Source: Miscanthus floridulus
Lineage: Eukaryota > Streptophyta > Magnoliopsida > Poales > Poaceae
Direction of reading: 5' to 3'
NCBI RefSeq assembly: GCF_019320115.1
Contig: NC_089598.1
Coordinates: forward strand, 83,647,844-83,711,843
Length of the DNA stretch: 64,000 nucleotides
In this document: piece after piece, positions 9,064-20,797 of the stretch
Position numbering within the stretch: the first letter of the stretch is position 1
How the letters are laid out: each line of letters starts with the position of its first letter
The notes under the pieces: model-generated
The model's input: the letters and a program-made list of their open reading frames with translations, nothing else
Told to the model about the DNA's origin: nothing
Databases searched by the model: none
Position numbers and translations under genes: made by a program

Positions 9064-12000
9064 TATAATATCCTGATTTCTGAAAACATGCTAATATATA
9101 GATAGAAATAACTTACCGTTCAAAATAATAATTTGCATCAAAAAATATGAGTCATGATCGTCTGTACTCTTTTTCGTGGAATCCCATGGCAACAACGATG
9201 ATGTGTGTCACTGTCGCCAATGACCTGTACTTATGATGGTCTGTCGCTTGACATCGAAATGTTTCTTTCAGATAAGTATATCATCATGCGCAACAAACAT
9301 GGCAAGCATCAAAAGTTTTTTTTTTCGATTTCCACATGAACAGTTCTTCCACCACATTCTGCCCATGCATCTTTTGCTGCGAAGCCATAAGCGTGCTCAT
9401 ACATTGGCCAAATTAAAGCCGGGAAGATCACAGGGACAGGAGAATATGATGATAGGCTCAAGTTAACGATGAAAAGAGTCCACATTTCATTTTCTACCGT
9501 CCTTTGCCCGTGATCAATTGTCTGCCACCGTGCACATCTCGTGACACCGCAGCTCCGACTGATCCATCTTTCTGAGAACAGAGAGCTTTATACATTACTC
9601 GGAAACAAATTAAGTTACATTTCTAAACATTGTTGTGCTCAATACACAGTGGAGCATATTGATTTTTGCTAGCTGTGTGAAAGGGCTCCTGATTAGCAAA
9701 GGCGGACACAAATGGATGCCGCCTCTGTTAATGGATGTGGTTTCCAGGGGAAAGGCTGTCAATCATTTTTAATAGAGGTGGGCAACTTAAGGTATCTACC
9801 TCTCTTAGTAGATTTCTAGAGATGGCCGCCGCTGTAAATGGTCTCCCATGGCCTAATCTTGCAGGCGGTTGGCCAGTGGGCTTCTTCCAAGTAGAATAAA
9901 AAAGCGGGGGCTCCGATATACCTTTAAATAATCCCTTAATTCTTCGTGTGCGCATGTTATTTTGTAATAATCTTGATAAACCATCAACAAAAAAAACAAG
10001 TAGAATAAAAACGGATGACCTTGGCAAAGATCAAGAGTAGCTAGGGAGGTATATATAGCTAGGGCCCCTAGCTTAAATATATTTTATAGATATAGAAAAT
10101 GTTTCCATACTCCACCAAGATAGTATTGGTTAAGCGATTATAACATCAATGGGAGAGCCAGTGAAGGAACAAAGATCGCATGTGCTCATGGGGCCTAGCA
10201 GCAGCAGCCGCCGCCTCATCTGTTCCCTCCTTATCATTTCGTGGCATCTTAGTTTGCTGGCGGCTAAAAAAATGACATCTGACTACTCGTCGTCGTGGCA
10301 TCTTCCGAGTAGAGATTGACGCGACAGTTTTGGAGGTTGAAAAATGGATGGCTAGCTAGTGAGTGATCACCTACTGATAACGACAGTGCACATTGTTTAA
10401 GAGGAGACTTGCATTGCGTGCATATCCTCTACTCTACTGTCTCGATCTACACCCTGTAGGGTACTATACGGTGGGGCTCCAACTTCAATTATTAAGTGCG
10501 ATTTGGCAACATAAAGAACAGTTTTGATGTGGCTCGTGGATCTTGCGTTAGATTTTGTAATGACTAATGAGCCCGTGATGTCGTCTTTCGTCGTAAGCAT
10601 GGTAATGATAGACCTATTTTGTGATTGGGGGGGCTTGTTATTTAATTAAAAGGAAAAAGGATGTGAAGTAGGTTCGTTAAGGACAGCTGTGCTTTATTTA
10701 TAAGTACAACTGGTGCATGCATACCAGTAATATTCCAGTTTTTATTAAAAGAGAAAAACTGTTATGAAGAGCATGTGCTGAGAAGTTGTGGTATGAAAAT
10801 AGTTAAACGCAAAAGTTGTGTCATAAGTTTGTATGTTTTGTAGAAGTAAACAGTTACAAACACATTTCTCTTGGCGTGCCGAGAGGGCCCCAGACCAATG
10901 TACTCCAGTCGCGTATCAGCAGTGTGTGTCTTGGAACTTCTCCGGTACGGGCGCATGGTGTGGCTGTGTGGCATCGCGGGCCCGCGACGCACAAAACCTC
11001 CCGCATTGCGGCCTGCCTTTTCTGGGCGAAAGCGAAGGACGGAACGGAGCCGTGCCGTGCGCCCATGGGCCATGGCCCTAACGGACCACACACACAAAAA
11101 ATCAGAGCAGGTTCGTACCGCAATTTCGCTGGTGTCTCCTACCGTATCTGCTCTGCTCTGAGCACGAGCAGGACAGCAGGTAGGCAGGTAGCGCGTGCAG
11201 AGAAAACATCTCCCTGGCCGCTGACAGTGCGCGAGCGTCGACGTACTGTATCTCTATGCATAGCAAAGCAACGCTATGAGTGGGAGAACGACGCCTGGGT
11301 TCACAATGTTCAAACATACATATATGCGTGTGACTGCTGTGACGGAGACCGTCAGAGGAATGCGACCTTTTTTTCTTTTTCTTTTGACAAACAATGCAGG
11401 GTGTGAGATTATAACAATCCATGATTTTATTTCTCAACGGTGTTAGTAGTACTATCTTGTTTTACACATTCTAGTTTACCGCTTATGTTCAGCTTAATAT
11501 TCAGGGTGAAAATTATCGGACTTGCCATGCATGTTTATAAAATGCGCTCCCACATTTAGCCAAAGCACTACAAAGGAGCTGTAGTTTTTTTTTTGTTTCT
11601 CACACAATTCTTTTCCTATCATCAGCTCACATTCAATATATGCATGAGGATTAAAAAAAATTCCTTTGAATGAAGGTATTGTAGGCCTGATCATAGCTAG
11701 AACATTTTGCACCTCGAGTGTGGATGCAATCCTATATGTTGTTGATGGTGTGAGCACCCATGCTACCTGTGGCTATCTCCAATAATTCATATCCTCGAAC
11801 ATGCAATGGTTACTTCACAGGAAAAAATGGCAGGAACATATGGCCTGTCATCTAATGGAACTAGGTCTTGTCCAACTCCATTTCTTTCAAACTTGTGCAA
11901 AGTCGGAGAATGACAGCTCAGTTTAGTGTATTTAATTGGAGGGTGGTCACATAAAGGAAATGCCAAGAGATTCCAATTAAATTTACAAAAAAAGGAATTA

Positions 12001-12106
12001 AATAAATCAAACCCAACACTATAGGTTCCAATCATTATATCATATTACAAATCTTATGTGTAGTAACATCCTATAGGAGTCCGATACTATGATCCTCCGC
12101 AACACA
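9064..12106. other. 3 kb intergenic stretch, no gene recognised
   Basis: Mixed composition, with a moderately GC-rich block at 10860-11280. Short frames exist on both strands, but none shows a domain or splice structure I recognise. Around 9690-9880 the motif GCCGCCTCTGTTAATGG and variants recur, faintly like CACTA subterminal repeats. No CACTA terminus was found. Confidence 0.4.
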
Positions 12107-13180
12107 ATTTTTTTTTTAGATAATGGAAAGTAACATCCGGCTTCGTCTCCTCACCAACGAATCAGACGAAACTTATTATAAATTTCAACACACTAAGAAT
12201 CAGATGACATTTATTATAAATTTCATCACACAAAAAGTCAAACACAGTTCTCATACACAATTCATTAAAAACCAAGCATAAAAAGTATAAGACCATCCAT
12301 GGGAGACGAAGAAGGTCGTCATTGAAGACTCTACCTTGTGACAAGTCTCTATGATGCAGACTTCTCTCTCATATCTTCGTTGTAATTAGGCCCAAAAGCA
12401 TAGTCAATGAGTCCCCTAAGAATAACCTGCAAATACATTTTAGATTGAGATTTATCAAAAAAAAATTGTCATGGATCAACAAAAAGCTGCAACACCAATT
12501 AGTACGTAGTAGTGAATTGTATTACTGCCTTCCTATTTATGCCATCCATATTGAATATATTATTCACACTCAAAGGAGGCATTGCACCGATACAACATGT
12601 AAAGCACACCACAGAAATCTAGCATGATAACATTCACAGAATAGGTGATGAATGGTTTCAAAATTATTACATAAGAAGCATAATTTATTACCATTCCAGT
12701 ATCTTCTAACTAGGTTATCTTTAGTAAGGATGATCCTCTTCCTTTAGGAACCAAAATAAAACCTTAGTTTTAAAGATAACTCTGACCATAATATCGTTAC
12801 TGACTAAGACACAATACAAAGACTTGATTATGAAGGTACCATTTTTAATCAAAGAATAAATTATTATGTCACTACCAGCTTGTAATAAGGTAATATTCGC
12901 TATGAGTGCAACCAGATTATGCTATCATTAGAATCTATTTTCCACGAAAATTCTTCTAAAATTTAGCAGCTTGTGCTAACGACATCAGCCTCAATAGCAT
13001 GTTTTTTTTTTTTTTTTGCGAATAATAGCATGTTTCTTGTTAACAAGTAACAATGTTATACAAGTTTGGTCCGTGTGAACCCAGATATTATCTTGGAAAC
13101 TAATTTGGGAGCCACCTTTCAAATTAAATCTTGCCAAGCACGTAAAGTGGTCTTCATCTCCATGAGACCCATCCAAAAGT
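12107..13180 (-). mobile_element. Decayed LINE (L1-type) 3' part with zf-RVT remnant
   Basis: Read on the minus strand, 13150-12990 gives a stretch like RFNLKGGSQISF then DNIWV, close to the GDG-FWEDxWLG segment of plant LINE reverse transcriptases. Further on (about 12840-12600) comes KVLFWFLKEE, a DNL-WNGNK block, and CFLC-x4-ETIHHLFCEC. That is the Cys/His pattern of the zf-RVT domain at the end of plant L1-type ORF2. Stops and frameshifts are frequent. A run of A on the minus strand (T run at about 12109-12117) marks the 3' tail. The 5' limit is uncertain. Confidence 0.6.
12993..13032 (-). mobile_element. Minute poly(A) insertion with target duplication
   Basis: AATAGCATG at 12993-13001 and 13024-13032 flanks 22 bases: sixteen T then GCGAAT (minus strand: ATTCGC plus poly-A). 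It looks like an almost completely 5'-truncated LINE-mediated insertion that landed in the older LINE remnant. Confidence 0.55.
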
Positions 13181-13291
13181 CATGAGACCAATCCAAAAAT
13201 GGGAATCCGCTGGCTTTTTATTTGCACTGGACAACGGCTTGTTTTTAATATATTTATTTCTTGTTAACTTCTGACAACACTGTATTCGCTA

Positions 13292-13422
13292 CTCCATCCG
13301 TTCTAAATTATAAGTCATTTTAGCTCTTTTGCTATGCGTCTAGATATATTTATGTCTAGATGTATAGTAAAAACTATATATCTAAAAGGACCCGAACGAT
13401 TTATACTTTGGAATGGAGGAAG
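13292..13422. mobile_element. Stowaway-like MITE
   Basis: The left end reads CTCCATCCGTTCTAAATT and the right end, inverted, CTTCCTCCATTCCAAAG. TA lies on both sides (13290-13291, 13423-13424). The centre is a near-palindrome built on TCTAGATATA. Length is 131 bp. Confidence 0.85.
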
Positions 13423-13426
13423 TACT

Positions 13427-13624
13427 AAGTTTAATAGGACATTTGGACAAGAGAAATTTGTTTTGTGAACCCAAATTGTAGATACCCAAATCCTCTTGGT
13501 CCTTCAGTTGGCAAGTTGTAGTCCATTTGACTAGTCTAGCTCGGCTTGGCCTGATCCTTTGGTTTTGATATAGCAATTTGCTGTTGACATGTGCTGCAAT
13601 TTAGCGTCTGAAGCGAAAGGACAT
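13427..13624. other. Spacer, no gene seen
   Basis: AT-rich sequence between a MITE and a SINE, with no recognisable feature. Confidence 0.4.
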
Positions 13625-13960
13625 GTAGTTTAGTAGCTTAGTTGTTACAAGAGCATCAGTAGCACCTGAGGTTCTGGGTTTGAATCCACGTGCGAGCGAT
13701 TATTCTAGGATTTAATGGCGTTGATGACGATATTTCCGTCAACTAAATATTCTAGGATTTAACGGCGTTGAGGCGACGTTCCCGTCGACAAATATTTCAG
13801 GATTTAACTGGCGTTGAGACGACGTTCCCGTCGACAGCGAGACTGTCTGTAGTGACTTAGTCATGCTCTAGGGATAAGGATTTACAGTGCGTACGTTCAG
13901 TAGGGGTGAGTAGTGCATGTGTTAGAGTGTCTACGTTATACTATGTAATCGAAAAAAATA
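13625..13960 (+). mobile_element. tRNA-derived SINE with an internal tandem repeat
   Basis: A pol III A box-like stretch (TAGCTTAGTTG, 13634-13644) and a B box (GGTTTGAATCC, 13677-13687) sit about 33 bases apart, as in a tRNA-related head. The body has three imperfect copies of a unit of about 46 bp (about 13701, 13748, 13794), each with AGGATTTAA, GGCGTTGA and TTCCCGTCGAC-like blocks. The 3' end is A-rich near 13950-13960. The exact start and target duplication were not resolved. Confidence 0.6.
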
Positions 13961-14280
13961 GCGTCCAAAAAATTTGGTTTTTTATCGATTCAAATCACAA
14001 AATGCTCATATCTCATGGCACGTCGATATTACCGTTTCAAAATAGATGATACAATAGCAGCGCCGGGCAACCTTACATTCCAAATAAGGTAGATCTTGAG
14101 CCCCATCATATCTTTGAATTTGTCCACCTCTAAAACCATCCCATTTCCACACACGACCGCATACACCGTGGCGTGAGCTCCACACAGCTCCCGCCTGGTT
14201 GCTGTCCGCTCATGGCAGCCAAGCATGTAAAACCTTGCGGTGGCGGCCAATCAGCACTTCAGCAAGTAGACAAAGGTCCC

Positions 14281-14359
14281 ATTCGGCTTGCTGAAACACT
14301 GTTATGGCTGAATTGTTGTGAGAGAAAAATACTGTTCCAGCTAAAAAAACAAACCGAAT
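14281..14359. mobile_element. Short MITE (ATTCGGCTTG type)
   Basis: ATTCGGCTTG (14281-14290) and CAAACCGAAT (14350-14359) form inverted ends with one mismatch. The interior GGCTGAATTGTTGTGAGAG and ACTGTTCCAGCT match a very common grass MITE as I recall it. It lies about 280 bp upstream of the TATA box of the TPR gene. Confidence 0.6.
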
Positions 14360-14640
14360 ACGAGGTAGGCGGACAGACCGAAGACCATATTTGCTTAAGC
14401 TATTTTTCAAATATAAAATAATATTTTTCCCTCACAGTAACCACCCCCGCCCACACACACCCACCCACCAAGCCCGCAGCTCGTCTCGTCCGTCCGCTCT
14501 CGGGCCCGCCCCTCCACCAACGGGTCCCACCTCCCAAGGCGACGGCCACCGCGGCGGCCGGCGGGCCAACGTGGAACCCACCGCGGCCACTCAGCGCGTG
14601 CCACGGAGGACGCCGTCACGTGCTCGCGCCGTGCGGGCGC

Positions 14641-14648
14641 ATAAATAT
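14641..14648 (+). promoter_or_regulatory. TATA box of the TPR-like gene
   Basis: ATAAATAT stands out in a GC-rich promoter. It would place the transcription start near 14670-14680, giving a 5' UTR of about 70 bases before ATG 14748. The distance and context fit a grass pol II promoter. Confidence 0.55.
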
Positions 14649-14747
14649 TCGCGGCCCCGCGGCGTGTCAGTGGCATTGGCACGCTGCCGCTCGCGATATT
14701 TGCGAGAGAGGGGGCCGACAGCCCGAGGACGAGTGGCGTCTGTCGTG

Positions 14748-15794
14748 ATGCTGCTGCGGAGCGCGTCCTCACAGCTGCTCAACTGCGTACGTGCGCCGTC
14801 TGCGGCGTCGGTGGAGCACCTCGCGGTGGTTACGCCGTCGTTGCTGTCACCGGCAGTGGCGGCGCCGAGGCAGGGGGCGGTGCTGTGCCGCGCCATGTCC
14901 GAGGGGGGCCTCGCGGCGCCGCTCGTCCCCAAGAAGGACCACGAGGGACACGGGAGGGCGCCGAGGCTGTCGGCGTCCTCGTCCTCGTCCGCCTCCATCT
15001 CCCTCGAGGAGGACGACCGCGAGGGCGAGGAGGACGAGGATGAGGAGACCGTGGTCGCGGTCGTCGCGGGGGCAGGAGGCGCGGACGTCCCGCTGCCGCT
15101 GCGGCGGCTTCTGACGAGCACGGGGCTGGACGTGTCCGCGACCGCGGCGCGGGAGGCGCTGGCGCTCGTGGAGCAGGGCGTCGGGGGCAGCAGCGGGGGC
15201 GGGAACGGGAAGGCTCTCGGCAGCAGCGGTGGCCAGGGTGGGGTCGGGGACGGCGGCGGTGGCGACGGTGGCAGCAACCACGCCGCCACGGACACGCACT
15301 ACCGGCAGATGATCGAGGCGGACCCGGGCAACTCGCTGCTGCTGGTCAACTACGCCAGGTTCCTCAAGGAGGTGGAGGGGGACGCCGCGAGGGCGCAGGA
15401 GTACTGCGAGTGCGCCATCCTCGCCAGCCCCGGCGACGCCGAGGCGCTGTCGCTCTACGCGGGCCTCGTTTGGGAGACCAGCCGCGACGCTGGCCGCGCT
15501 GAGGACTACTACAGCCGCGCCGTCCAGGCCGCGCCCGACGACTGGTCAGTGGCTCAGTGCCATCACCGCGCCTCTCCCAGACCCCCAGTCTCCCACCTCT
15601 CAGTACACTCTCTATTCAGACCACACTGACAACATTGCTCTTGCTTCTGCTGCAGCCACATCCTGGGCTCCTACGCCGGGTTCCTGTGGGACGCCGAGGA
15701 GGACGACGAAGAGAGTGACAACTCGGAGACCTTGCCACCGCCTTCGCTGTTCCAGGGGGCGGTTCAGCATCCTTCCATCACAGCGGTCTCTTAG
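14748..15794 (+). CDS. TPR-like superfamily protein (At5g20190/At1g80130 type), two exons
   Basis: Exon 1 is 14748-15544 and exon 2 is 15656-15794; the GT-AG intron begins GTCAGT and ends CTGCAG, and the codon TG|C is split. The product is 311 residues. The start at 14748 gives MLLRSAS, the usual beginning in this family as I recall it, and follows the TATA box. Domains: a low-complexity N-terminus, an acidic run near 86-103, a Gly-rich linker near 146-180, then TPR-like helices from about 183 (YRQMIEADPGN, NYARFLKEVEGD, AEALSLYAGLVWE, DYYSRAVQAAPDD, SYAGFLWDAEEDD). TPR helices bind partner proteins; the partner of this plant clade is not clear and location cannot be read from sequence. The gene is intact and converges on the TPX2-domain gene. 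Confidence 0.88.
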
Positions 15795-16124
15795 ATGAAC
15801 ATGAACTCGGTCTAGATCTCACCACCGCCTGTGAACGAAGCTGAATCTGGAACTCTGAAGAGCACCATGCGAGAAACCGGAGCAGCCCCCTACGAGTCAC
15901 TGACATCGCCGGCCGGCTCCTCGCCGCTTGTGAACTGAATCACGGCAGTATGTAAAACTGAATCTGGTAGAGCACAAACGCGTATGCCCCTTAAGGTTTG
16001 GCACCTGAAGAATTTGCAGGGCTATGTATAGTAGACATGTAGATAGAGACCCTGCAGAGCTTCTACATGCAGAATGTTCTTGGTCACTTGTGTATCAGTA
16101 CTAGTAATGCAGTATCCCTTGTGA

Positions 16125-16130
16125 AATAAA
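16125..16130 (+). terminator. Poly(A) signal of the TPR-like gene
   Basis: AATAAA lies 331 bases after the stop codon in an AT-rich 3' UTR. About 380 bases separate it from the stop of the convergent gene at 16517. Confidence 0.55.
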
Positions 16131-16516
16131 GGTCAAATTCCTTCCTGCTGCTTCATCAGAATAGAGCATCTTCCAAGAAGAGCAAAAATCAAACTGCAAT
16201 AACTAATGCACCGAATCACAGCTTTGCGAAATCGTGTTCAGATTTGTACTAGGACGGCTAGGAAATTGACTCGGAGCCCTGGAGATTGGACATGATAAAA
16301 AGAAATTTTGCCAACTACAAATACCTCATATGTCAACAGAAACTACGATAAACGATACACGGGGTCACTGCCATTCTTCAAACTCCTGGTGATGAGACTA
16401 ATTTTAGACTTTTAGTACATATAATACCAGCCAGCAGTTTACTGCAGAAATAGCAAAATGTGATGACGGAAGCTGAGGCACAACTCTCCTTTCATAGGAG
16501 TTGGCTTGATAGGTTC

Positions 16517-18374
16517 CTACGCACTGAATCCAGGTTCATCAGGTGTAACTCGAGCGCGGATTGGCTCTCGGACAAGACCCGTCGACGATGACTTGTTTTC
16601 TAGCTCTTCTGCAGATGGAACAGATGCTGCAATGTCAACTTTGGTTGTTTGCTCTGAAGGCAGTTTAGGGAGAGATTTCCGTTGGGGCTTCTTCACTGCA
16701 TTTGCAGCGGATGCTTTCTTGACACCATTTTGGGAGACCCTTTCATCAAGACTCAGTCGAGCTGAACGAGCTTGAGGATTTGAATTTCTTTCTGTGCTGC
16801 CTGAGGATGTGTTCTTGGAGCGACCGAGCTTTGGTGATCTAGCTCTTGTTGTAGGGATCTAAGATCAACAGAAAATAATATACCATCCTTCAGAAGTTAG
16901 GATAGAGCCATACCTTTATACCTAGTGGCAAGCTGGCTAAGAAAATTTTAAGTGTGACATAGCTGTTATTGGAAATTCAAAAGCAACAATCCAGTGAAAA
17001 CAAGACCAAACTAAACTTTTGGAGCCTTGTAATTTTTTGTTTTCTTATTCAAATAGCTGCTAACTCCAGAAAAATATGGATTATGGACTTGCAATGAATT
17101 TAGCATATAACTATTAATTAGGTTACAAACCTAACAATACAACAAATGGCCCAACTAAAGAAAAGAATAACATGATCATTGGGGCAATCGTTCATTTTAC
17201 CTATTAAGCTATCAATTAAGAATCTCGTTTACAACTGAACAATTACAGAAATTTCAGGTGTGCAAAGGGCATGATAAATCTTAAACATTGTATAGGCAAA
17301 AGACTGTAATTGGATTTAGCTATTACAAAATATGATATATTATATTTGAGTACAAGACTGCAAAGCTCTTTCGCTGTACATGTACTACTCAATAGAGTAA
17401 AACTTTGTAGCTACAAAGAAAGAAAAGCTCCTTTATTAGCTTGTTAAAGAATATTATACCAAGATTAAGGTTTTCAGTTCAACATGATGGTAAACTGAAT
17501 TAAAGAACTATTGCATTTCTATAAGTCATGTTAACACTTAACAGGCAGAAACTTGAAGGATGATTATTTGATTAATAGACTTTTTTCAAGCTGAATTGTA
17601 ATGCCGATAATTTTTTTCTCTGTAGCAGTAAACTAAGATATTTTGTGATTTAGATATAGCATATATCTACAGCCAACAATTCAATGGAGGGAAAACAGGA
17701 AGAAGAAACTAAGCCATAAGTACGGAGGACAATTACCTTCTTCAACTCAACCTTGGGGGGAGGTGGTTCCTTATAAAAACTGGGCATTGGTGTTGCCTTG
17801 AAATTTAAACTCTTTCTCAGCATTTTGAGTTCAGCTTCTTCAGTTTCCTGCACAGCAGTAACAAACGGATAAAGTCAACATTACATTCAATGTCGCATCA
17901 AGCAATATCACTTCCGTAGTAATATGAAAATAGAATAAGGGCACAAACCTTTGATTTTGCCTGCAAGTTGCTTTTCTCCAGTTCCTGTGCATGAATCTTC
18001 TCCTCGAGCTTTGAGTAGAACTATATAATTGCAGAATAGTGTAAGCAAAGGAATGGTGTATGTTATTAAACTAAAACCAGTGCTAAGTTATCTACAATGA
18101 GTTACCTCTCTTCTTTTTTCAGCTCTCTCATCACACTTAAAACTAAATCCATATGAAGGAGTGCTGCCAACCCTTTGAGGTTTCACACTTTCATTTGATT
18201 CTTCTTCAATATCCTTTTTGACAGAATGTTGGTTTGATGCCTTCTGAGTTTTCTTCTTCTCTCTGGATTGGAATGAAGCACATGATATTGCAAGAAAGTC
18301 TTTTATATTTAAGTGCGCTAGGTAAGAGAATAAAATTACGGAGAAAAAAGTATTTAGGGTATGACTTGTATGGA

Positions 18375-18447
<73 letters not shown>

Positions 18448-19815
18448 CAAGAAAATCGTGTAGAAACTAATGCTAAGACTCGGTTCACAGCGCAGTTTCA
18501 ATTATCACAAGATGGAAGTCAAAGCAAACAGTAGTAATTCTAAAATGGTAAATACCAAAGCAAGAACATTTTTTAAAAAGTACTGTGTAACTATAAAATG
18601 TTTGTGGCACAAACAACAATAAGTGTTCAAATAAATAATGAGGGGGGGGGGGGGGGGGGGGGGGGGGGGCGCTCCTTCGCATATTTGACGGAACGGGCAC
18701 TTCAAAAAAAATCATTAAATTATGCTATACTCTTATGCTACCAAAAAAAATGTAGCAAACATAGTTGTACCAATAATTCATAGCATTGTCACACTCAGGG
18801 CAATCTAGGTAATAAAAGCTCAACCAACCTAGAAGGAACTAGTTCTCTTTTAATTAAGAAATAAGCACCGAAATTCGCCCTGACAAGGACTTGACTTAGG
18901 TGGTCTGGGCGTACGTCCACACCAACAACCAACTGAGCTAGGATCAGTTCATTACCATCTGAGTAATTAGTAGGCCTGGCTTAATTGGATGCTTAGAGCA
19001 CCAATTTTGAGTCCAGGATCCAAATGAGAAACAGAAACCATGAAGCAACACAGAATCACAAAGTGCAAAACAAAGAAACAAACAGCTTACTTTGAGTCCT
19101 CAAGTGATGGGCTCTCCTTGGCAACTGGGCAGAAACTGCTCTTTTCGGCCTTCTAATGAAAGCACCAACAACAAAAATGTATAAGGTTCAAACTTCAAAC
19201 TGCAAAGAGCATAAACATACCTACGAGTAATATAGTAGCAATATAAGCGCTATAAACATATAGATGGGCACATCGTAACTCATAAGCTATAACAAAAAAT
19301 TAACTTACCTTCTTACTGGCACCAGCATCACCATTGCTCGAAGAGCTATCAACTAGATCTGGATCAGAAACCCGTGCAATGGGCGCCTTAGGATAAGGAC
19401 TGGGAGAGGTTTTCCTAGCTTGACTCTTATCCCCACCTTGAGGGCTCTGTCGCTGAGACTTAGTAACAACCTTCGGTGAATGGCCTTGAACCCCCTAGAA
19501 CACATGAAAATACCAGAAAACATGTGACTGTCAGTAGCCCACTGATTAAAGTCACCAGAACTGACAATCTGTAAACGTGAAAAACCTTACCTCAGGAACT
19601 CGGGGCTTTATGTCCTGGGATTGCGAGGTGGCTTCCATTTCCACTTCTTCACATGGGTTGATCACCTCGCTCTCGCCCGAATGCGCTCCATCAGCCAGCA
19701 CGTCGTGCTCTTCTGCGTGGCCCTCTACACTATCACTGGGCGGCAACTTCCCCTTGGCCCCATTGTCAATGCCCATTGCACCAATAGCATCAGTAACCTC
19801 CGCACTCGCATCCAT
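16517..19815 (-). CDS. TPX2-domain microtubule-associated protein, WAVE-DAMPENED2-like
   Basis: Seven coding exons on the minus strand: 19591-19815, 19309-19494, 19091-19152, 18106-18262, 17949-18020, 17737-17847 and 16517-16858. All have GT-AG borders and phases that join without a break, giving 384 residues. The TPX2 domain spans about 198-285: [20 protein letters not shown], then [30 protein letters not shown] and [13 protein letters not shown]. This is the hallmark of the WVD2/WDL family, which binds and bundles cortical microtubules in plant cells. The N-terminal third is acidic and Ser-rich; the C-terminus is basic and disordered, as is common in WDL proteins. Intron 3 (18263-19090) holds a long TA repeat and a G28 tract. 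The sixth exon is conserved in style, so the gene looks intact. Confidence 0.9.
18378..18443. repeat. (TA)n microsatellite in an intron
   Basis: About 33 uninterrupted TA units inside intron 3 of the WVD2-like gene. Such tracts are usually highly variable in length. Confidence 0.97.
18642..18669. repeat. G28 homopolymer in an intron
   Basis: Twenty-eight consecutive G on the plus strand, so C28 in the pre-mRNA of the WVD2-like gene. The template strand can form G-quadruplexes. Length may be unreliable because such runs sequence poorly. Confidence 0.95.
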
Positions 19816-20269
19816 GTCGCTACTGTCTCAGGGTTTCTTTAGACCAGATAAAAAAAAATCCCAAGCCACCAGCTTGCACAAGCTATCCGCAATCACCGCA
19901 GGATCATGCTATGCCGGTCAGCAAATGAATCCGCATCAAACTAGACTGGACGCAGAGAAAGAAACATTTGGTTTCAGCGCTCACGGCAAAGCTGAGATTT
20001 GCAGAATAACACGAGCAGTCCGTCCAAGAAAGCAACGGCGTCCTCACCTGCTAGGGAAGGAACCAGCTTCTCAGCCCCTGGCGGATCCGATCTCCGCTCC
20101 ACCCCAGCGGCGCCCAGTGGGGACGAAGACGGCGAAGAATCCGACCTGAGGGGTAAGGCAGGCTCGGTCTCGGTCAAAAGACACCTGGATCTGGATCGAG
20201 CAGTGGCTCTTGAGCGCATGAAGGGAAATGGTAAGGGAAAGGAAAGGAAAGGAAAGGTGGCGGCTTTAC

Positions 20270-20500
20270 CTGGCCAGGCGAAAGCGATGGGGAGTGGAGC
20301 GGCTGATGCGCGAGCGGGGGGCAAGGAGGGGAGTTGAGCACGGTGAAGGCGGGAGAGCAGCGACGGTGGCGAGAGACTCCGGCGGTGGCGGCGGCGGTAG
20401 GGCGCGACTGCGTGAGGGAGACAGCGGGGGCGTGCGTGGCTCGTGCTTTGTCTGGGTTTCCGGGTGGAGGTTTCGAATTTCTACTTGGACCTTTCTGCGT
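20270..20500 (-). promoter_or_regulatory. Probable 5' UTR exon and promoter of the WVD2-like gene
   Basis: On the minus strand a GC-rich, C/T-rich block ends at GGCCAG followed by GTAAAG (donor at 20264-20269). An acceptor is available just before the start codon (CCCTGAG, about 19826-19832). A non-coding first exon here would be typical for this family. The upper limit is a guess; the transcription start is not visible. Confidence 0.45.
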
Positions 20501-20797
20501 TCCTCCAAAGCTAACTTTCTGTTTTCAGTGTTTTTCTTCTATATTTATTTACCTCCAGTTTCGTCTTGTTATATGGTTTTTTTGTCTGATCCTGCTGTTT
20601 ATGGGTTGTTTTGTTGGATTAGATGTGCTGTTTACTGTTTGTTTGTTTTCTGGTTATACAATCTTAGGTGTTATTTGCTTCACATTTACGTAACTTAATA
20701 TTGTAGTGCTAAACGACAGCACTATATCTTGTTTGGTTCTGTGGGTCTGAGTATCACATCTTGCCTCAAAAAATCGAGTAGCACATGTCCAAATACC

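Noticed and set aside
9690..9880. CACTA-like subterminal repeats
   Set aside because: The GCCGCCTCTGTTAATGG-type words are suggestive, but no CACTA termini or 3 bp duplication was found.
10040..10070. TATA box (TATATATAG) of an unannotated gene
   Set aside because: No coding exon or transcript-like structure follows on either strand.
13634..13687. Functional tRNA gene
   Set aside because: A and B boxes are present, but the sequence does not fold into a full cloverleaf and is followed by a SINE body.
14591..15299. Minus-strand frames of 150 and 234 codons
   Set aside because: Antisense shadows of the GC-rich first exon of the TPR-like gene; Ser/Pro/Arg-rich with no domain.
18088..18501. Frame with a long Ile-Tyr repeat
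   Set aside because: It reads through the (TA)n microsatellite in an intron; only its exon part (18106-18262) is real.
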